A stretch of 64,000 nucleotides of DNA from positions 55,037,249-55,101,248 of the forward strand of contig NC_088295.1 in the NCBI RefSeq assembly GCF_032854445.1, in the 5' to 3' direction. Position 1 is the stretch's first letter. Each line of letters begins with the position of its first letter. The notes under the pieces are model-generated. The model saw only the letters and a list, made by a program, of their open reading frames with translations, made no database searches and had not been told where the DNA came from. Positions 24,578-36,404 of this stretch are shown in pieces. This stretch comes from Liolophura sinensis. Lineage: Eukaryota; Mollusca; Polyplacophora; Chitonida; Chitonidae. Both the position numbers and the translations under genes were made by a program.

Positions 24578-24636
24578 ACCGCCACCCCACCCAGCTTCCA
24601 ATCCCCCCCCCACCACCCCACCCCAATAACCCGAAC
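24578..24636 (-). other. G-rich tract, G-quadruplex potential
   Basis: The plus strand reads as repeated CCACCCCACCC and a run of nine or more C. On the minus strand this gives at least four G-runs of three or more separated by one to a few bases (GGGGTGGGGTGGTGGGGG). Confidence 0.6.
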
Positions 24637-25647
24637 ACCTCCACCCTGTCCAGATGTCGTTGACATGGTAGTACGGTATGTACGTCATGCGGTATATATA
24701 AACCTTCACGCCAGCGTAGACTGTGATCAGAGTCGTGTGGCCAGTCACCTGGAATACTGCCTTCACTGCAATAGGCTCTTCTATACATGACAACACAGCT
24801 TAAAGCTGCGAAAACAAGCTAGTTTTTAACTTATCAAGGACGTACGTCAAATCCAGGTAGGCCTAATTGAAATTTTAAAAAGTCAGTTTTCATAATAAAT
24901 AACTGGTATCTGTCATTGATCGAGGGAATGACTAAGTTTGATTTACTGTTTTAACTGTAAGTTTGGGTTAATTAGAATTTGGTACCATTTGAGACGTGGT
25001 GTGGTATATATATATCTATATATATGGATATAATTGAGCATCGTCGTCTTCATACCAGCTCCATTTCCAAATACTCAGTAAGAATGTAAATTGTGTTGGT
25101 AGGCCTACAATAGTATACGCATTGTGAAGCTTGTGCATTGCGACCTTCGGTATATAATGAAATATGTTCATTGTATACTAGATTGCGATGCACGTGCATT
25201 CGATAATCTTTAATTAGTTTAAGATTAGAATGTGATGTGTGACTGTATTCTATACCCATGTATCCTCCAATCATCATAGCGTAACATCATAATGCACTGT
25301 AGCCTCTATGTATTGTATACGAATTTCCTTTGGCTCAACTGTTTTAGACCGAACGTCAAGGAAAGTTGTTTAGTGTATATATGGCGCTCCGAGCTTTAAC
25401 GACCTGTGCACATATACTATCAGAAATGAAAGTGAATAAGTATCTCGACATGCAGGCGTATCCCCCAGGCTTCGCTTCAAGTGTTATTAGGAATAATTGT
25501 AAGCATAAGGCTTCCTGAGGTAAAAGTGATAATCAGTGACCAGCTACTTAAAATAACATGTATTATAATGTTTCACTTGGGTAAGCTTGCCATTCGCTAC
25601 TTGATGAAAGCACACAGGTTGTGTACATGCTGTATACAAACTATATA

Positions 25648-25915
25648 GGGCCTCCGTGGCTCAGTTGGTTAGCGCGCTAACACAGCGTAATGGCCCAGAA
25701 GCCTCTCACCAGTGCGGTCGCTGTGAGTTCAAGTCCAGCTCATGCTGGGTTCTTCTCCGGTCGTAAGTCGGAAGGTCTGTCGCAGCCTGTGGATGGTCGT
25801 GGGTTTCACCCGGGCTCTGCCCGGTTTCCTCCCATAATGCTGGCCACCGTCGTATAAGTGAAATATTCTTGAGTACGGCGTAAAACAGCGATCAAATAAA
25901 TAAATAAATAAATAT
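25648..25915 (+). mobile_element. tRNA-derived SINE, full length (family A)
   Basis: A complete copy: GGCCTCCGTGGCTCAGTTGG head, GAGTTCAAGTCCAGCTCATG B-box region, ATGGTCGTGGGTTTCACCCG, TATAAGTGAAATATTCTTGA and a tail of repeated AAATA. Confidence 0.92.
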
Positions 25916-26561
25916 ACAAACTGTAAAGATAAAATATTACTTATACCTGGACCCTTAAGGGTAGAGTGAAACCGGTTAATTCTCAGTTCTAATATATTGT
26001 AGAGAATCTCAGTGGATGTTTTACCTCCAATTTGGCCACTCATCACTTAATCATTGGATTCAAAATTCCATATTCTGACATACTTAATTGTATATTATAT
26101 AGAATACGAAACTGAAACTTTAGTAAGTTGAATGCCGTGTTCTGACATATTCGATTGTGCATTAAAGGCGCTTATATATTTTACTTTTAATTTGTCTCCT
26201 GGCAACTAATCAGCTCAGTACTACTAGTATTTTCTGGCATACTTAAGTTTGTATTATTACGTAAGATGTCATACTGCTCTACCTCAGTTGAGTATAACGA
26301 TGTAAGAGTGTTCGCGATATACAGTTGAGAAACAGAATCTTCCAGAAATGAATGACGGGAGGCTGTGCTTATGAGTGCAGATGTACCCTGTGTGTGGTGA
26401 ACCGTCGCCTCATGACGCTTGCCAACACGTGACAAAAACAAAACAAAACAACAATAACAAAAACACGAATATGTAAGCAGGACTAGCTGTAGCTGTCCTG
26501 AACAGCTGGCCACGTAAAACAACTGTCATGTGTACAAGCCAGCATAATGCAGTAGATGACA

Positions 26562-26640
26562 TACTCAAAAATTAATCGGTGTTAATTTTAACAGAAAATC
26601 TGTTGTCTGAGTGATGCTAGAATGTATTATTCTATCTGCA
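26562..26640 (+). mobile_element. Half of a foldback MITE
   Basis: ACTCAAAAATTAATC, TTAATTTTAACAGAAAATCT and GTTGTCTGAGTGATGCTAGA match the left half of the complete element at 45034-45176. The right half is not convincingly present. Confidence 0.7.
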
Positions 26641-27193
26641 GTGTTATTGCAGCAGATTGTTTTGTTACATGTAACACACATATTCCGTTAATTCAACATA
26701 AAGATTGTGTTATCTGTCTTTTGTCACAAGGTCTTGTCATTGATATAAAAATGCTCAGGATATGTCTACATTGATTATAGGATGTTTGTACAAACAATAA
26801 CCCTTATCAGCTGACTAAGTTACACCGTTTTGTCTGCATGATGTCGTCGAGAAAATACGTACAAGTGTTAGTTGTAACCATGATTCACAAATGTCTCATC
26901 CATACGTAATGTACCAAAAATAAATAAATAAATAAAAAAATCTAAAATAAACAAATAATATTTTGGGTTACATTGCATAAGGAAGTCTACTGTTAGAAAA
27001 TATGTATTCTACAACAGTTGAAATGTGGATGTCTTTAGCCTATAGTGGTCTCATGCCACTCTCACACCTTCCTCTCTGCTGTCTTTCAAAATAATGACAG
27101 TCCAAGTCAGATTCGTAAAAATTCTCAAATAGGTATGGCTGTAAATATTCATCTGTTTAGCTGATAAAACCTTATTGTTAAATCCAATGGTTT

Positions 27194-27372
27194 CGTAAAT
27201 GTTGGTAAATGTTGGTAGATGTTAGTAAATGTTGGTAGATGTTGGTAGATGTTAGTAAATGTTGGTAGATGTTGGTAAATGTTGGTAGATGTTAGTAAAT
27301 GTTGGTAGATGTTGATAAATGTTGGTAAATGTTGGTAGATGTTGGTAGATGTTGATAAATGTTGGTAAATGT
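27194..27372. repeat. 10-bp minisatellite, about 18 copies
   Basis: The unit AAATGTTGGT and its variants (AGATGTTGGT, AAATGTTAGT, AGATGTTGAT) run without interruption. The minus-strand frames encoding repeated NIYQHLPTFT are products of the repeat. Confidence 0.95.
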
Positions 27373-27465
27373 TCACTTGAGTCAGAATTATCGTCATTGG
27401 AGTCCGGATCATAGGAATCCTTGTTAGTATTGGGATAGAGGAGCAAGCAATAGTTTGATTGAGCT

Positions 27466-27905
27466 AACTTACTCCGAAGGACTGATTAAACTAGCTCTGG
27501 AGAACTGATTAATCTAGCTCTGGAAAACTGATTAAACTAGCTCTGGAGAACTGATTAATCTAGCTCTGGAAAACTGATTAAACTAGTTCTGGAGAACTGA
27601 TTAAACTAGCTCTGAAGGACTGATTAAACTAGCTCTGGAGAACTGAATTAGCTGGCTCTGAAAAACTGGTCTAATTAGCGTAGAAGAACTGATTTACCTA
27701 GCTGAGTTAACGATCTCTAAAGGACGGATTTAAACAGCGCTGAAGGAGTGATTTACCTAGCTGAGTTAGCTATCTCTAAAGGACGGATTTAACCAGCGCT
27801 GAAGGACTGATTTACCTAGCTGAGTTAACTATCTCAAAAGGACGGATTTAACCAGCGCTGAAGGACTGATCTAAATAGCTCTGAAGGACTGATTTAAATA
27901 GCATT
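27466..27905. repeat. Compound minisatellite, 23 bp then about 59 bp
   Basis: The first half repeats GAACTGATTAAACTAGCTCTG about every 23 bp. In the second half the units merge into longer ones with GGACTGATTTACCTAGC, TGAGTTAAC.ATCTC and AAAGGACGGATTTAACCAGC. The array directly follows the 10-bp minisatellite. Confidence 0.85.
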
Positions 27906-28604
27906 GCAGGGATAACTTAGCTTTTGGGGGGAAAAATACGTAGGACAGAAGTACCGGTACATGTATTTTGTTTCCGTCAATTCAGCATTATTTCAATGAA
28001 ATAACACGAAAGATCTTAATGTATAAGATATGTTATTGTGGCATAGCGTTGAACGACGAAATTATAATATTTTCATGTTTCATGTTATTTCAAGTTATAA
28101 GTGAACTATAGCTACGACACTTAGCCCACATGCAGTACATACTCATACCGAAACATCTCCTGTTCAGACTGAGAGACTCTATATAAACAATCGGTTGTAC
28201 ATCGCTATGCTAAAAATAATTTGCGAGTAATACAAACATATCTGGTATGGCAAGGAAATCAATTTGAACAGGTGAAAATGTCAATTCTCCTATAGATGCA
28301 AGGGGAAGCTTTTCATATGTGAGGTTCAAAATGTCACCTGAAAATAGATATTGGTGAGAGCTTTTTATGTTTTGGGGAGGTCCACGAAGCCTATTACGTT
28401 ATTCAATGCGTCAACCAATGACATACATGCGATATCGGTTGAAAATGGTTCTAGGAGATCATTATTGATCGATTTTCGCTAACAAGCCCCAACGATTTGA
28501 GCAGACAGCGTCAGACACGACGTCAGACACTTGCTAATCATCCGCAACTGATGCTGCGTATAGGACCTTAGATAGTACCTTTTATTCCGCTGAACGGAGG
28601 ATAC

Positions 28605-28815
28605 GATTGATGAATTTATTGATTTATTTGATTGGTGTTTTACGCCTTACTTACGAATATTTCACTTATACGACAACGGCCAGCATTATAATGGGAGGAA
28701 ACCGTACAGAGCCCGAGGGAAACCGCAGGTTGCTGGCAGACCTTCCCATTTACGGGCGGAGAGGAAGCCAGCATGAGCTGGACTTGAACTCACAGCGACC
28801 GCATTGGTGAGAGGC
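28605..28815 (-). mobile_element. tRNA-derived SINE (family A), reverse
   Basis: In reverse orientation it has GTGAGTTCAAGTCCAGCTCA, TATAAGTGAAATATTCGTAA and a TCAAATAAATCAATAAATTC tail. The head stops near the B box. Confidence 0.85.
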
Positions 28816-29097
28816 TTCTGAATACGATTAAAGTCTGATACATCTGTTCGATCGTGGCACGTTCATGTGGTTTACGAAGATGTAAGTGTATACAAAGAGT
28901 GTCAAACCATTGATCTTGAATGCTATATTCTGTGTATGTTCTGTGTCGACTTGCACGAAGCCCTCTTAACGTTAGGAGCGTTATTTTTGCTGATATTTGT
29001 GTGGAATAACTGACCTAGAATTTATGTTGTCAAGCAATATTTTGACCTTGTTACATCAGAAATAACAATTTTAATATGATCTAAAATGTTGACTTAC

Positions 29098-29224
29098 ATC
29101 TTAGGTCGCTTCATGATCCCCGGGGCCAGGCCTTTGACAAGTAAATGACGAACTTCCCTATCTATGACGCACAAACTTTTACCCATAGGGCGAGCACAAT
29201 GCTTAGGCCTATATGGCAGATGGG
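29098..29224 (-). CDS. Candidate internal exon, unknown gene
   Basis: On the minus strand, acceptor TTGTCTTTCAG and donor GTAAGT bound 127 bp with one open frame encoding HLPYRPKHCARPMGKSLC, then VIDREVRHLLVKGLAPGI and MKRPKM. Both splice signals are strong. Composition is basic and protein-like. It opposes the 430-codon gene that starts about 0.7 kb away, so it would belong to a separate minus-strand gene running toward lower coordinates. No partner exon was found and I do not recognise the sequence. Confidence 0.35.
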
Positions 29225-29663
29225 CTGAAAGACAAGCATATAAACAGCACGTCCGCAACCAGTTATTCATCAGAAGACAGAAACATTTTGACGAAATAGC
29301 AAATGTTAGTGTTAGTGTTAGGTGACTAGACTTAGCTAATCGTTCCATTCCGCTAACACTGTTTATTATTTATTTATTTATTTTGGCTATTTTCTCAGTC
29401 AGGTTGTAGATCTTTTCGATATCACATCAAATTCGTCTACAAGAGCACTATAATACCCCGAAACCTTGACCGTTACATCTGATAAAGCATCTCAACCGGT
29501 CGTGTGTTCGAATCCCCTTTCCCATAATTTTTGTATCACATTTTTTTCTCTCACAAGAGTATGGTGATCGATCACCACACCGTGAAAGGAATGGCCATGT
29601 TTTTTTGGCTTTTTTTAGTCTTAGTTAAACCCATCGATACTATCATCGAACTAATTCGAATAC

Positions 29664-29933
29664 GGGTCCTCCATGGCTCAGTTGGTTAGCGCGCTAGCGC
29701 AGCGTAATGACCCAGGAGCTTCTCACCAATGCGGTCGCTGTAAGTTCAAGCCCAGCTCTTGCTGGCTTCCTCTCCGGTCGTAAGTGAGAAGGTCTGCCAG
29801 CGACCTGCGGATGGCCGTGGGTTTCCCCCGGGCTGTGCCCGGTTTCCTCTCCCATAATGCTGGCCGCCGTGGTATAAGTGGAATATTCTTGAGTACGGCG
29901 TAAAACACCAAGCAAATAAATAAATAAATAAAT
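29664..29933 (+). mobile_element. tRNA-derived SINE, full length (family A)
   Basis: Complete copy with a TGGCTCAGTTGGTTAGCGCG A-box region, GTTCAAGCCCAGC B-box region, GGGCTGTGCCCGGTTTCCTC and repeated AAATA tail. It ends 25 bp before the acceptor of the 430-codon exon, so it sits next to, or within, that exon's branch-point region. Confidence 0.93.
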
Positions 29934-29958
29934 TCGAAAACAATTTTTTATTTTCCAG

Positions 29959-31279
29959 ATCTGGGGATCGAGACTGCCAGTCAGCAATGGAGGTGCAGAA
30001 TCCCTCCTATTACAACCAAAGCTACGCCACGACTACAAACTGTTACAGTTCTCACACCTTCAGAGATTGTGGGAACGACCGTGGTCAAGTTTCCCAACGT
30101 TTTAACAGCTCCTCGTTTTTACCTCCTATTTTGGACGGCGTGTTACATTCCAAGAGGACAGAACGATTTACTCCCTCTGTGCAGAAGGATAAACCCAAGA
30201 TACTCCGGCCATCCAAACACGGTTACCACCGACGGGGGAATTCGCCAACATTTAAGCTTTTGGCCGAAGTTAGTGAAAAACTTCAAGTCCTAGTGGACAG
30301 ACAGACGATAAAAAAGGTAGTAACGTCTGGAAATAATGCGAGTGGAGAGGACGATGCGGATTTGAGCGTAGAATATTTTGGAGATTGTTCTAGCTCGCCT
30401 GGTGATGAGCAGGGCTGTGTTTCTCCTCCATGCTCAAACGGGGGAACAATGCTTGAATTGAACGACTATTCATCTGACATAAGTTCACCCGGTTCTATTA
30501 TTTTGACTCCGATCTTGCCAGTTAGACATTTTTCTACCAGTAGGACCAACGTTCAGCTGCACTTTTACCTTCCGCAATTGACGGAAACAACCGATAGAGA
30601 ACAATCTTCTCAAGAACTGCCATGGTCCACGACGAACGATAACTCCGAAAACACAAGGAGTCAAGACTACGCAGACTTCTATGACGTCAGACCTTGTTGT
30701 GTGGAAGATGAAGAAGAGAGAAAAAGTTGTGATTACAAAAGGACCTCTACAACATATTCTAAATCAACTTCAAAAAGTGGACATCGAAAAAGTAAGTCTA
30801 AAAAATCCAAAGCGCCAAAAGGATCTGTTAAAAAACAGATAAGCGACTCGCAAAGATCTGTGTTTCCAAATATCAGTCGTGACATCATTGTCAGCGGAAA
30901 TGATAAGGGCCTTCTAACAGAGCAAATTGATCTCCTGAATGACGTAACCACGCTCATTTCCGAACAGAAAGACTTGCTACCGTTCCCAGAAGCGTCTTAC
31001 AAGCTGCCGGATTTATTCCAAAATGGCAGCATTCCTCAAGACGAAAGTGACGAAAGCAGCCGTTGTTTCAGTTTTAGCCACCGACTCAGCTGCTATCCCA
31101 CGAATGTGGACCCTTCCAAGGGTCTAAACTCTAAATCTGACTGCCCAATCTGTAAGTACAAAATCCCTTCCCCGAAAAAGTTTGTGGACCGCCTTAGTGA
31201 CATCGACAACGCTGATACCGATGACTTAAACAACAACAACAAATCATTGGAACTTCTTAGCTGGGTGTCAAAATGTTGA
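29959..31279 (+). CDS. Unrecognised 430-residue disordered protein, single long exon
   Basis: An uninterrupted frame starts at ATG 29987 (GCAATGG, good context) and ends at TGA 31277. The frame is also open back to an acceptor (ATTTTCCAG, ending 29958), so an upstream coding exon is possible. Otherwise this is the main coding exon after a noncoding first exon. The protein is rich in Ser, Asp, Asn and Lys. It has an acidic stretch (EDEEERK, about 241-247), then a basic Ser/Lys block at 251-284 (STSKSGHRKSKSKKSKAPKG) that looks like a nuclear signal, a short leucine-rich stretch about 308-332 that could form a coiled coil, and a single CPIC near 386. No known domain was recognised. AATAAA occurs about 31 and 240 bp past the stop. 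Length and codon regularity far exceed chance for this base composition. Confidence 0.8.
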
Positions 31280-32235
31280 CGCCGAGAATTTAAGGTCAAA
31301 GAGAAGTGTAAAATAAACGTTTTCCAGAAGATACTGAATAATTGTTACTCTGTGCTGGGGATGATGTTCGGATCATGCGTGCATGGGGTCGCATGTAACC
31401 TCCGGTGAATGTACAGCCTAAACTCGTGCCACTTCTGAGTTGGATGCCGCGCTTGAGTGTGCATACTTGCTCACCGAAGATATTGTAAGAAAATGAAACC
31501 GCCAAACGAGTATTGAAATAAACATGTGTTAACATGAACGGATATATCCACTAACTGGGGCCTTAACGATATGACAGTGTTATTATTGTGTCAGTTTTAT
31601 ATGCTTTATACGCGCAGGAAACTTTTTTATGGTCGTTTTCTTTCGTGTCATTTTATACCTATTTGTTAATTTATTATTCATTTAGCTAAGAAACTTATTC
31701 ATGATGTAAGACGAACATAATAGCCTATACATTCAATACTCATGTTACGAGAAAACCAATAAAAGTCAAATAAAAATCTGTCAAGTATTATTATGACAAC
31801 TTTTGTCATTTTATTATCATTAATTATTGTGCCTGTATATTGTTTCCACAGGCCGTTTACATTCTCAAAAAACTATTAACAAGGTTATACAGCTTGAAAA
31901 GTAATATTATTATCCTTTGTTTATTGACACGAACGTAGTTCCACCCTTCATAAGTAACCTGGTCTACTTGTCAGCAGAAAAGAAGTCATGTGATCAATTG
32001 TGTGAAATAACGCTAACGGCAAAATATTTCTGACAAAATGTTTGAAAGCAGCTTTATAACTGGCTCCACCTCTCTTTGGATGTTTGAATTTGGCTGTCGA
32101 GTTTGTATGTGTTTGTGTCTTATATAAGGATAGTTTTATTGTAGTATATCCATGTAAGCGGCTAAAACAATATACGGCACAATGTAATAAGTAAAGACAG
32201 GATACAGGATAGAGACCAAAACCAGACCAATGAAT
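31280..32235 (+). other. 3' flank of the 430-residue gene; nothing else seen
   Basis: AATAAA hexamers near 31310 and 31516 are candidate poly(A) signals, followed by A+T-rich sequence without exons. Confidence 0.45.
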
Positions 32236-32440
32236 GAATGAATGCTTGGTGGTTAACGTCGCACTTAACAATTTTTCAGTCATATGATGAGAGGAATCAT
32301 TAGGTGTGTGTATATATACTGTATCTTCTTGTGGCAGGGCGAGTCCATGGCGCCAAAGTGCTGCCGCCACTGAAGTATTATGTCGAAAACACCAGACATG
32401 ACACCTCACCCAGTCACATTATACTGAACCGTACCGGTGA
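32236..32440 (+). mobile_element. SINE-like repeat, family B
   Basis: CACTTAACAATTTTTCAGTC, GGCAGGGCGAGTCCATG, CCAAAGTGCTGCCGCCACTG and AACACCAGACATGACACC occur in the order seen at 15167-15432. The 3' part is cut off here. Confidence 0.75.
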
Positions 32441-32584
32441 CAACAGCGCGATAATTGGTAAATGGTCATGAAAACCGGTGAAGTACAGCATGGTAGTACA
32501 GCACTAGCATCATGGCTAAAGACGACTTAGGTAAAAAAAATGTCATGATGTTAATTGTTATCTATTAGACTTCACCGGTCTAGA

Positions 32585-32800
32585 TTTATTGTTTACGAAG
32601 TATTCAAGAATATTTCACTTATACGACGGCGGCCGTCATTATGATAGGAGGAAACCGTGCAGAGCCCGGAGGAAACCCGCGATCATCCGGACGCTGCTGG
32701 AAGACCCTCCCACATACGACCAGAGACGAGGCCAGCATGAGCTTTTCCTGTACTCGCAGGGACCGCATTGGTGAGGTGCTCATGGACCATTCATTGTACT
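32585..32800 (-). mobile_element. SINE (family A), reverse
   Basis: Minus-strand reading gives CGGGTTTCCTCCGGGCTCTG, TATAAGTGAAATATTCTTGA and a short A+T tail. The head is partly lost. Confidence 0.8.
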
Positions 32801-33710
32801 GCACTAGAACGCTAACTACTAACGTCGCTGGTCTAGAATGGGATGCTTAGTTCACCAGAATCTTGGTTTACGCAGGAATACAATGTAATAAAAAAAAAAT
32901 TACGGCATGGAGAGTAAAACGAGAGCAGTGACGAAAGTGTGATAATTGGTAAATGAAGTACAGTCTCATGTCAATTTACCCCAGTAAGAGTTTTATTCTA
33001 TCTCACCATGTAAGTGTTTAAATAATTAAAAAAAAAATACACGACTAGACACCCCCTAGCACCATACATGGCATGGCTTAAGCAGAATTAGGTTAAAAAA
33101 AAATCAGTGATGTTAGTTACAATTTATTAGACGTCAGCGGTTCAGAATTACTCAAAATGCTGTGCTGTCATCACATTTAACACGCAATAACATTAAAACA
33201 ATGCAAAGGGACCAGGCCTCTTCACCGAGAAACTCGGTATAGGCGCCAGTATACCACTTAAATGCATCTGAATAAATCCGCCCTGATTAAACTGCCTAGG
33301 CATCCATCGACATCGTTTGGGGTTAAAATATGTTAAAAAAACAGTCCATCGAAATTTACAAGTCCTACCTTTTTGTTTACAAGGTATACAAAAGTTCTGG
33401 AATGGTGATGTTCAGTTCCGAGTTGCCGACTTACCCAAACACCCGAAGACACGACAAAGTATGAGAGAGACTTTACTGCGATATGGTACGAAGTGCGATA
33501 TGCTGGAACTGAGCTACCAGTACGAAATGTGACGATATCAGGAAGAATGTGCCACTTTGTACGAAAATTACACCAAGAAGTTGCTGATGCGATGTGATAC
33601 AAAGTGAAATACAATACGCACATAAAGGCACCAGTGCGATTACCGGTGAAACTTTTTTGGGCTGGGATTTAAGTATAAACAGTTTGAAGGCTATCCTATT
33701 TTAATGTATA

Positions 33711-33850
33711 TGCTTAAGACACCAGATATGACACCCCACCCAGTCACATTACACTGACACCGGGCCGACCAGTCCAGTTTCCTTGCTTTAACTCGTCAGT
33801 GGTGAGCGACAAGCCAGGCAGCAACAAGGACTAGTTTTCAAGTCTTTGAT
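33711..33850 (+). mobile_element. SINE-like repeat, family B, 3' part
   Basis: ACACCAGATATGACACCCCA, GACACCGGGCCGACCAGT and GAGCGACAAGCCAGGCAGCA match the 3' half of family B. It overlaps in content with the copy at 32236-32440, so it is a separate copy rather than the missing half. Confidence 0.7.
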
Positions 33851-34504
33851 ATGACCCGACCCTATCCGGCGAAGGCCTTTAAGAACTTTACTGATGTAGT
33901 AGGAGTCGAGTTGATAGTGGGGGTTGCCGTACTAGCAGCTTGTAAGAGTGGTCGGCGTCGTAATAGCAGTACCCTCAAGTTTTGACGTCTTGATATGTTG
34001 GAAATGAAAATAGCCAAGAACGGTCATTACAGCTGACAGAATTCACGTGACACGGGTGACCTCATAGTGGTACAGTGGCAATATCGTGACGGTATCGTTA
34101 GCACATGGCAGCTTACATCGTGTCAAGTCTTCTGGCATCTTGACCAGTAGTGAAGCATCGGTTTGATTTGTAACACAGCGTGGCCGGGACATCGTATCAG
34201 TTCTGGCTAGTACAATGTCATCACGCTGATAAATCGAGATAATATTGAGAAATCCTGGTCATTCTTGCTCGTCACTGAAATGCGCTGAGCCAAGACTCCC
34301 TCGAGAACAGACAGTGGCGTAGGCCTGCATGGTGGTCTGATTTTTCAAAACGGAAAATGGGCTTAAATCTATATATCATGGTCAAAGGGAGGCCATTCTA
34401 TTGGCACCAAAAGCGACTTTCCAAATGGCCGTTAACTTTGAGGGCTGTAACTCAGTCTCAAACATTTCATGGCCAATAAGTATTGAAGCCTACCGTGTCC
34501 ATCC

Positions 34505-34645
34505 TCGTCACTACTGGTTCAATTAAATTAAACGCTGAGATCTATTTTCAACAATTTCTGACATTTACCTGCCTAGTCGAAAGACAGGTACATACCAGAA
34601 ATGACTGAAAACAGACCTCAACGTTTAATTCAATTGAACTGCGTC
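34505..34645. repeat. Long imperfect inverted repeat (hairpin)
   Basis: The left arm begins GGTTCAATTAAATTAAACGC and the right arm reversed begins AGTTCAATTGAATTAAACGT. The arms continue with GAGATCTATTTTCAACAATT against GAGGTCTGTTTTCAGTCATT and meet at TTTACCTGC / GTACCTGT around a 10-nt loop. Arms are about 55 bp at roughly 80% match, and weaker matching extends outward. It may be a foldback element. Confidence 0.75.
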
Positions 34646-36139
34646 ACTATCTGACACCATGCACCCTCTCGTCAATAGAACTCATACCTGCCCAAACTTT
34701 AGACAATTTCGATTATTTTTCACACCAAGTATACTTTTATACGCCAAAAATTTGCCGGCTAAGAAAGACTGTATATCATCAAGATAAAAAGAATCATATA
34801 AGTGGTAATCGAGACCTCATTCCGAATTAACACGCAGTAATGATGCAGAATTCAGCGACTATTTTGGTCCACTGTCTGGACCCCGATTACCTCCCCTGAT
34901 CTAAAAACACAGGGTCCAGTACTGACTACCGCCGTTGCTCAACTTGCCGCTGTTTCATTGGCTCAGATGTTCTCCGGAGAGTGGTGAAGAATTCAAAAAT
35001 TCGAAGTGCTTGGGAGAGCACTCAGGGAATCCCTTGTAGGTTTGCCACGTGCGAGGGATATGAGGCTCAAGTCAACATGACGGGCAACACAACCATGACA
35101 ACGTCACGAAATGTAATTGAGGCAATTTTACTTTCTTCAGGCAGGAAATAATTTGGAAAATTACGGATTTTCTGTATCCCGTTGTCAATTAATACAGCAA
35201 CGTTATCCAAATAACCTACAAACAATAAGATTTATTACACAGATTTGTACTTTAATTTATTTTAGCTTTTAGGCCAGACGTTAGGTCACGGAGGATGATT
35301 CTGATAACGATGATGGACTACTGACAACTGTCAGTGAGGTATTCCCAAAGACTTGGTCCTTAAATAACTGACCTGTTACGCATAGTATAGCGTGGTGTAC
35401 CGGTTTCAGCGTGTCCGTCCATCTATTGGTCTATGTGTTTATCTATCCATCCGTGTGCCGTCCGCCCGTCCATCCGTCTGCATGTCAGTCCGTATGTAGT
35501 TCGAATAATCACATGTTTTAACCTTTCAGAATTGGTCTCACAATTGTTGTATGTCAACTTGATTTCCCCATAATAACTGTGTGGCGATGGAAAAGTATTG
35601 CGTACTTGGCGAACTCAGCATATCAACGCTATGGCTTAATCACTTTTGAATAGTAAGTTCCGCACGACATTTGAAAAGAGCATCTCCGCTTCATCGTCTA
35701 GCCTTATACCGGAGAGGAAATTAGTTCAGTTAACGTTATTTTTAATCTTCAACGCTATTTGGTTTCTTCATCGATCTTCTGTCGTATACTCTATAGTCCA
35801 ATCTGATCTGGAAAAAAAAAGAGACATTTGTGCAAGCTTGAGAAGTGCTTTGTGTACTCGAATCATTCTATATGACACATTGACTGTAGATTGCCATGTT
35901 AAATGGTTCGAGTGTTTTATACCCTTGTAGTGCGGTAGACATGCCGCTTTTGTTACCAGAGCCATTTCTCTTGTGCATATTACACTTCCGACTTTGCTAT
36001 ATTTTTGGGTTATTTGGAGGTCAGTATGAATACGAAAATCGTATTTCGAGACTAACTCAAATTAGATTGGAGCACGTGCATCTTACCGTGAAATGTTAAC
36101 GGTAAATACCGGAGCTCGAGAATTTGGACCTGCTATCTT

Positions 36140-36305
36140 GTTTATTTAATTGATTGTTGTTTGTAGCCATATCAAAAATTTTCGATTTATGCAATCATGG
36201 CTGTCAGTAGGCCTATTATGGGTGGAGGAAATCGTTCGAAGTGCCTGGCGTAAACCATCAAGTTTTTGGCCGGTTACAGACCGGAAGTTTCCCATATGTG
36301 ACTAC
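36140..36305 (-). mobile_element. Possible very old SINE (family A) remnant
   Basis: A plus-strand ATTTAATTGATTG stretch, a weak GGTGGAGGAAATCG block and ACCGGAAGTTTCCCATATG follow the order of a reversed family A copy, but with heavy divergence. Confidence 0.35.
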
Positions 36306-36404
36306 ATATATTGTAACGACAGCGCTTTCTGCCTGCTGTCCAACTCTAATTATTACACTTGTTGGTCTGACATATCAACGGAATCCCTCATAGTGTGAAG
36401 GATT

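Larger units (their letters stand above)
22218..25647. other. No gene seen; old SINE, G-rich tract, TATA-like block
   Basis: Besides the SINE fragment and C-rich tract listed separately, this stretch holds TATATAAAG at 23642-23650 followed about 60 bp later by a GTGAGT donor-like site. That is a weak promoter-like arrangement with no gene attached. The 195-codon minus-strand frame at 24201-24788 crosses the C-rich tract and looks like chance. Confidence 0.45.
33851..36399. other. No gene seen; hairpin and simple-like sequence
   Basis: Contains the imperfect hairpin listed separately and a degenerate GTCCATC/CCGTCC stretch (about 35405-35500). Several 60-95 codon frames (for example 35646-35930) have no splice support or familiar features. 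Confidence 0.45.

Noticed and set aside
24201-24796. 195-codon minus-strand open frame and overlapping frames on both strands
   Set aside because: It runs through a C/G homopolymer-rich tract, has a low-complexity Gly-Trp stretch, no domain and no splice logic. Overlapping long frames on both strands point to low stop density from base composition.
27149-27446. Minus-strand frames with repeated NIYQHLPTFT
   Set aside because: Translation of a 10-bp tandem repeat (three units make 30 bp). No flanking gene structure.
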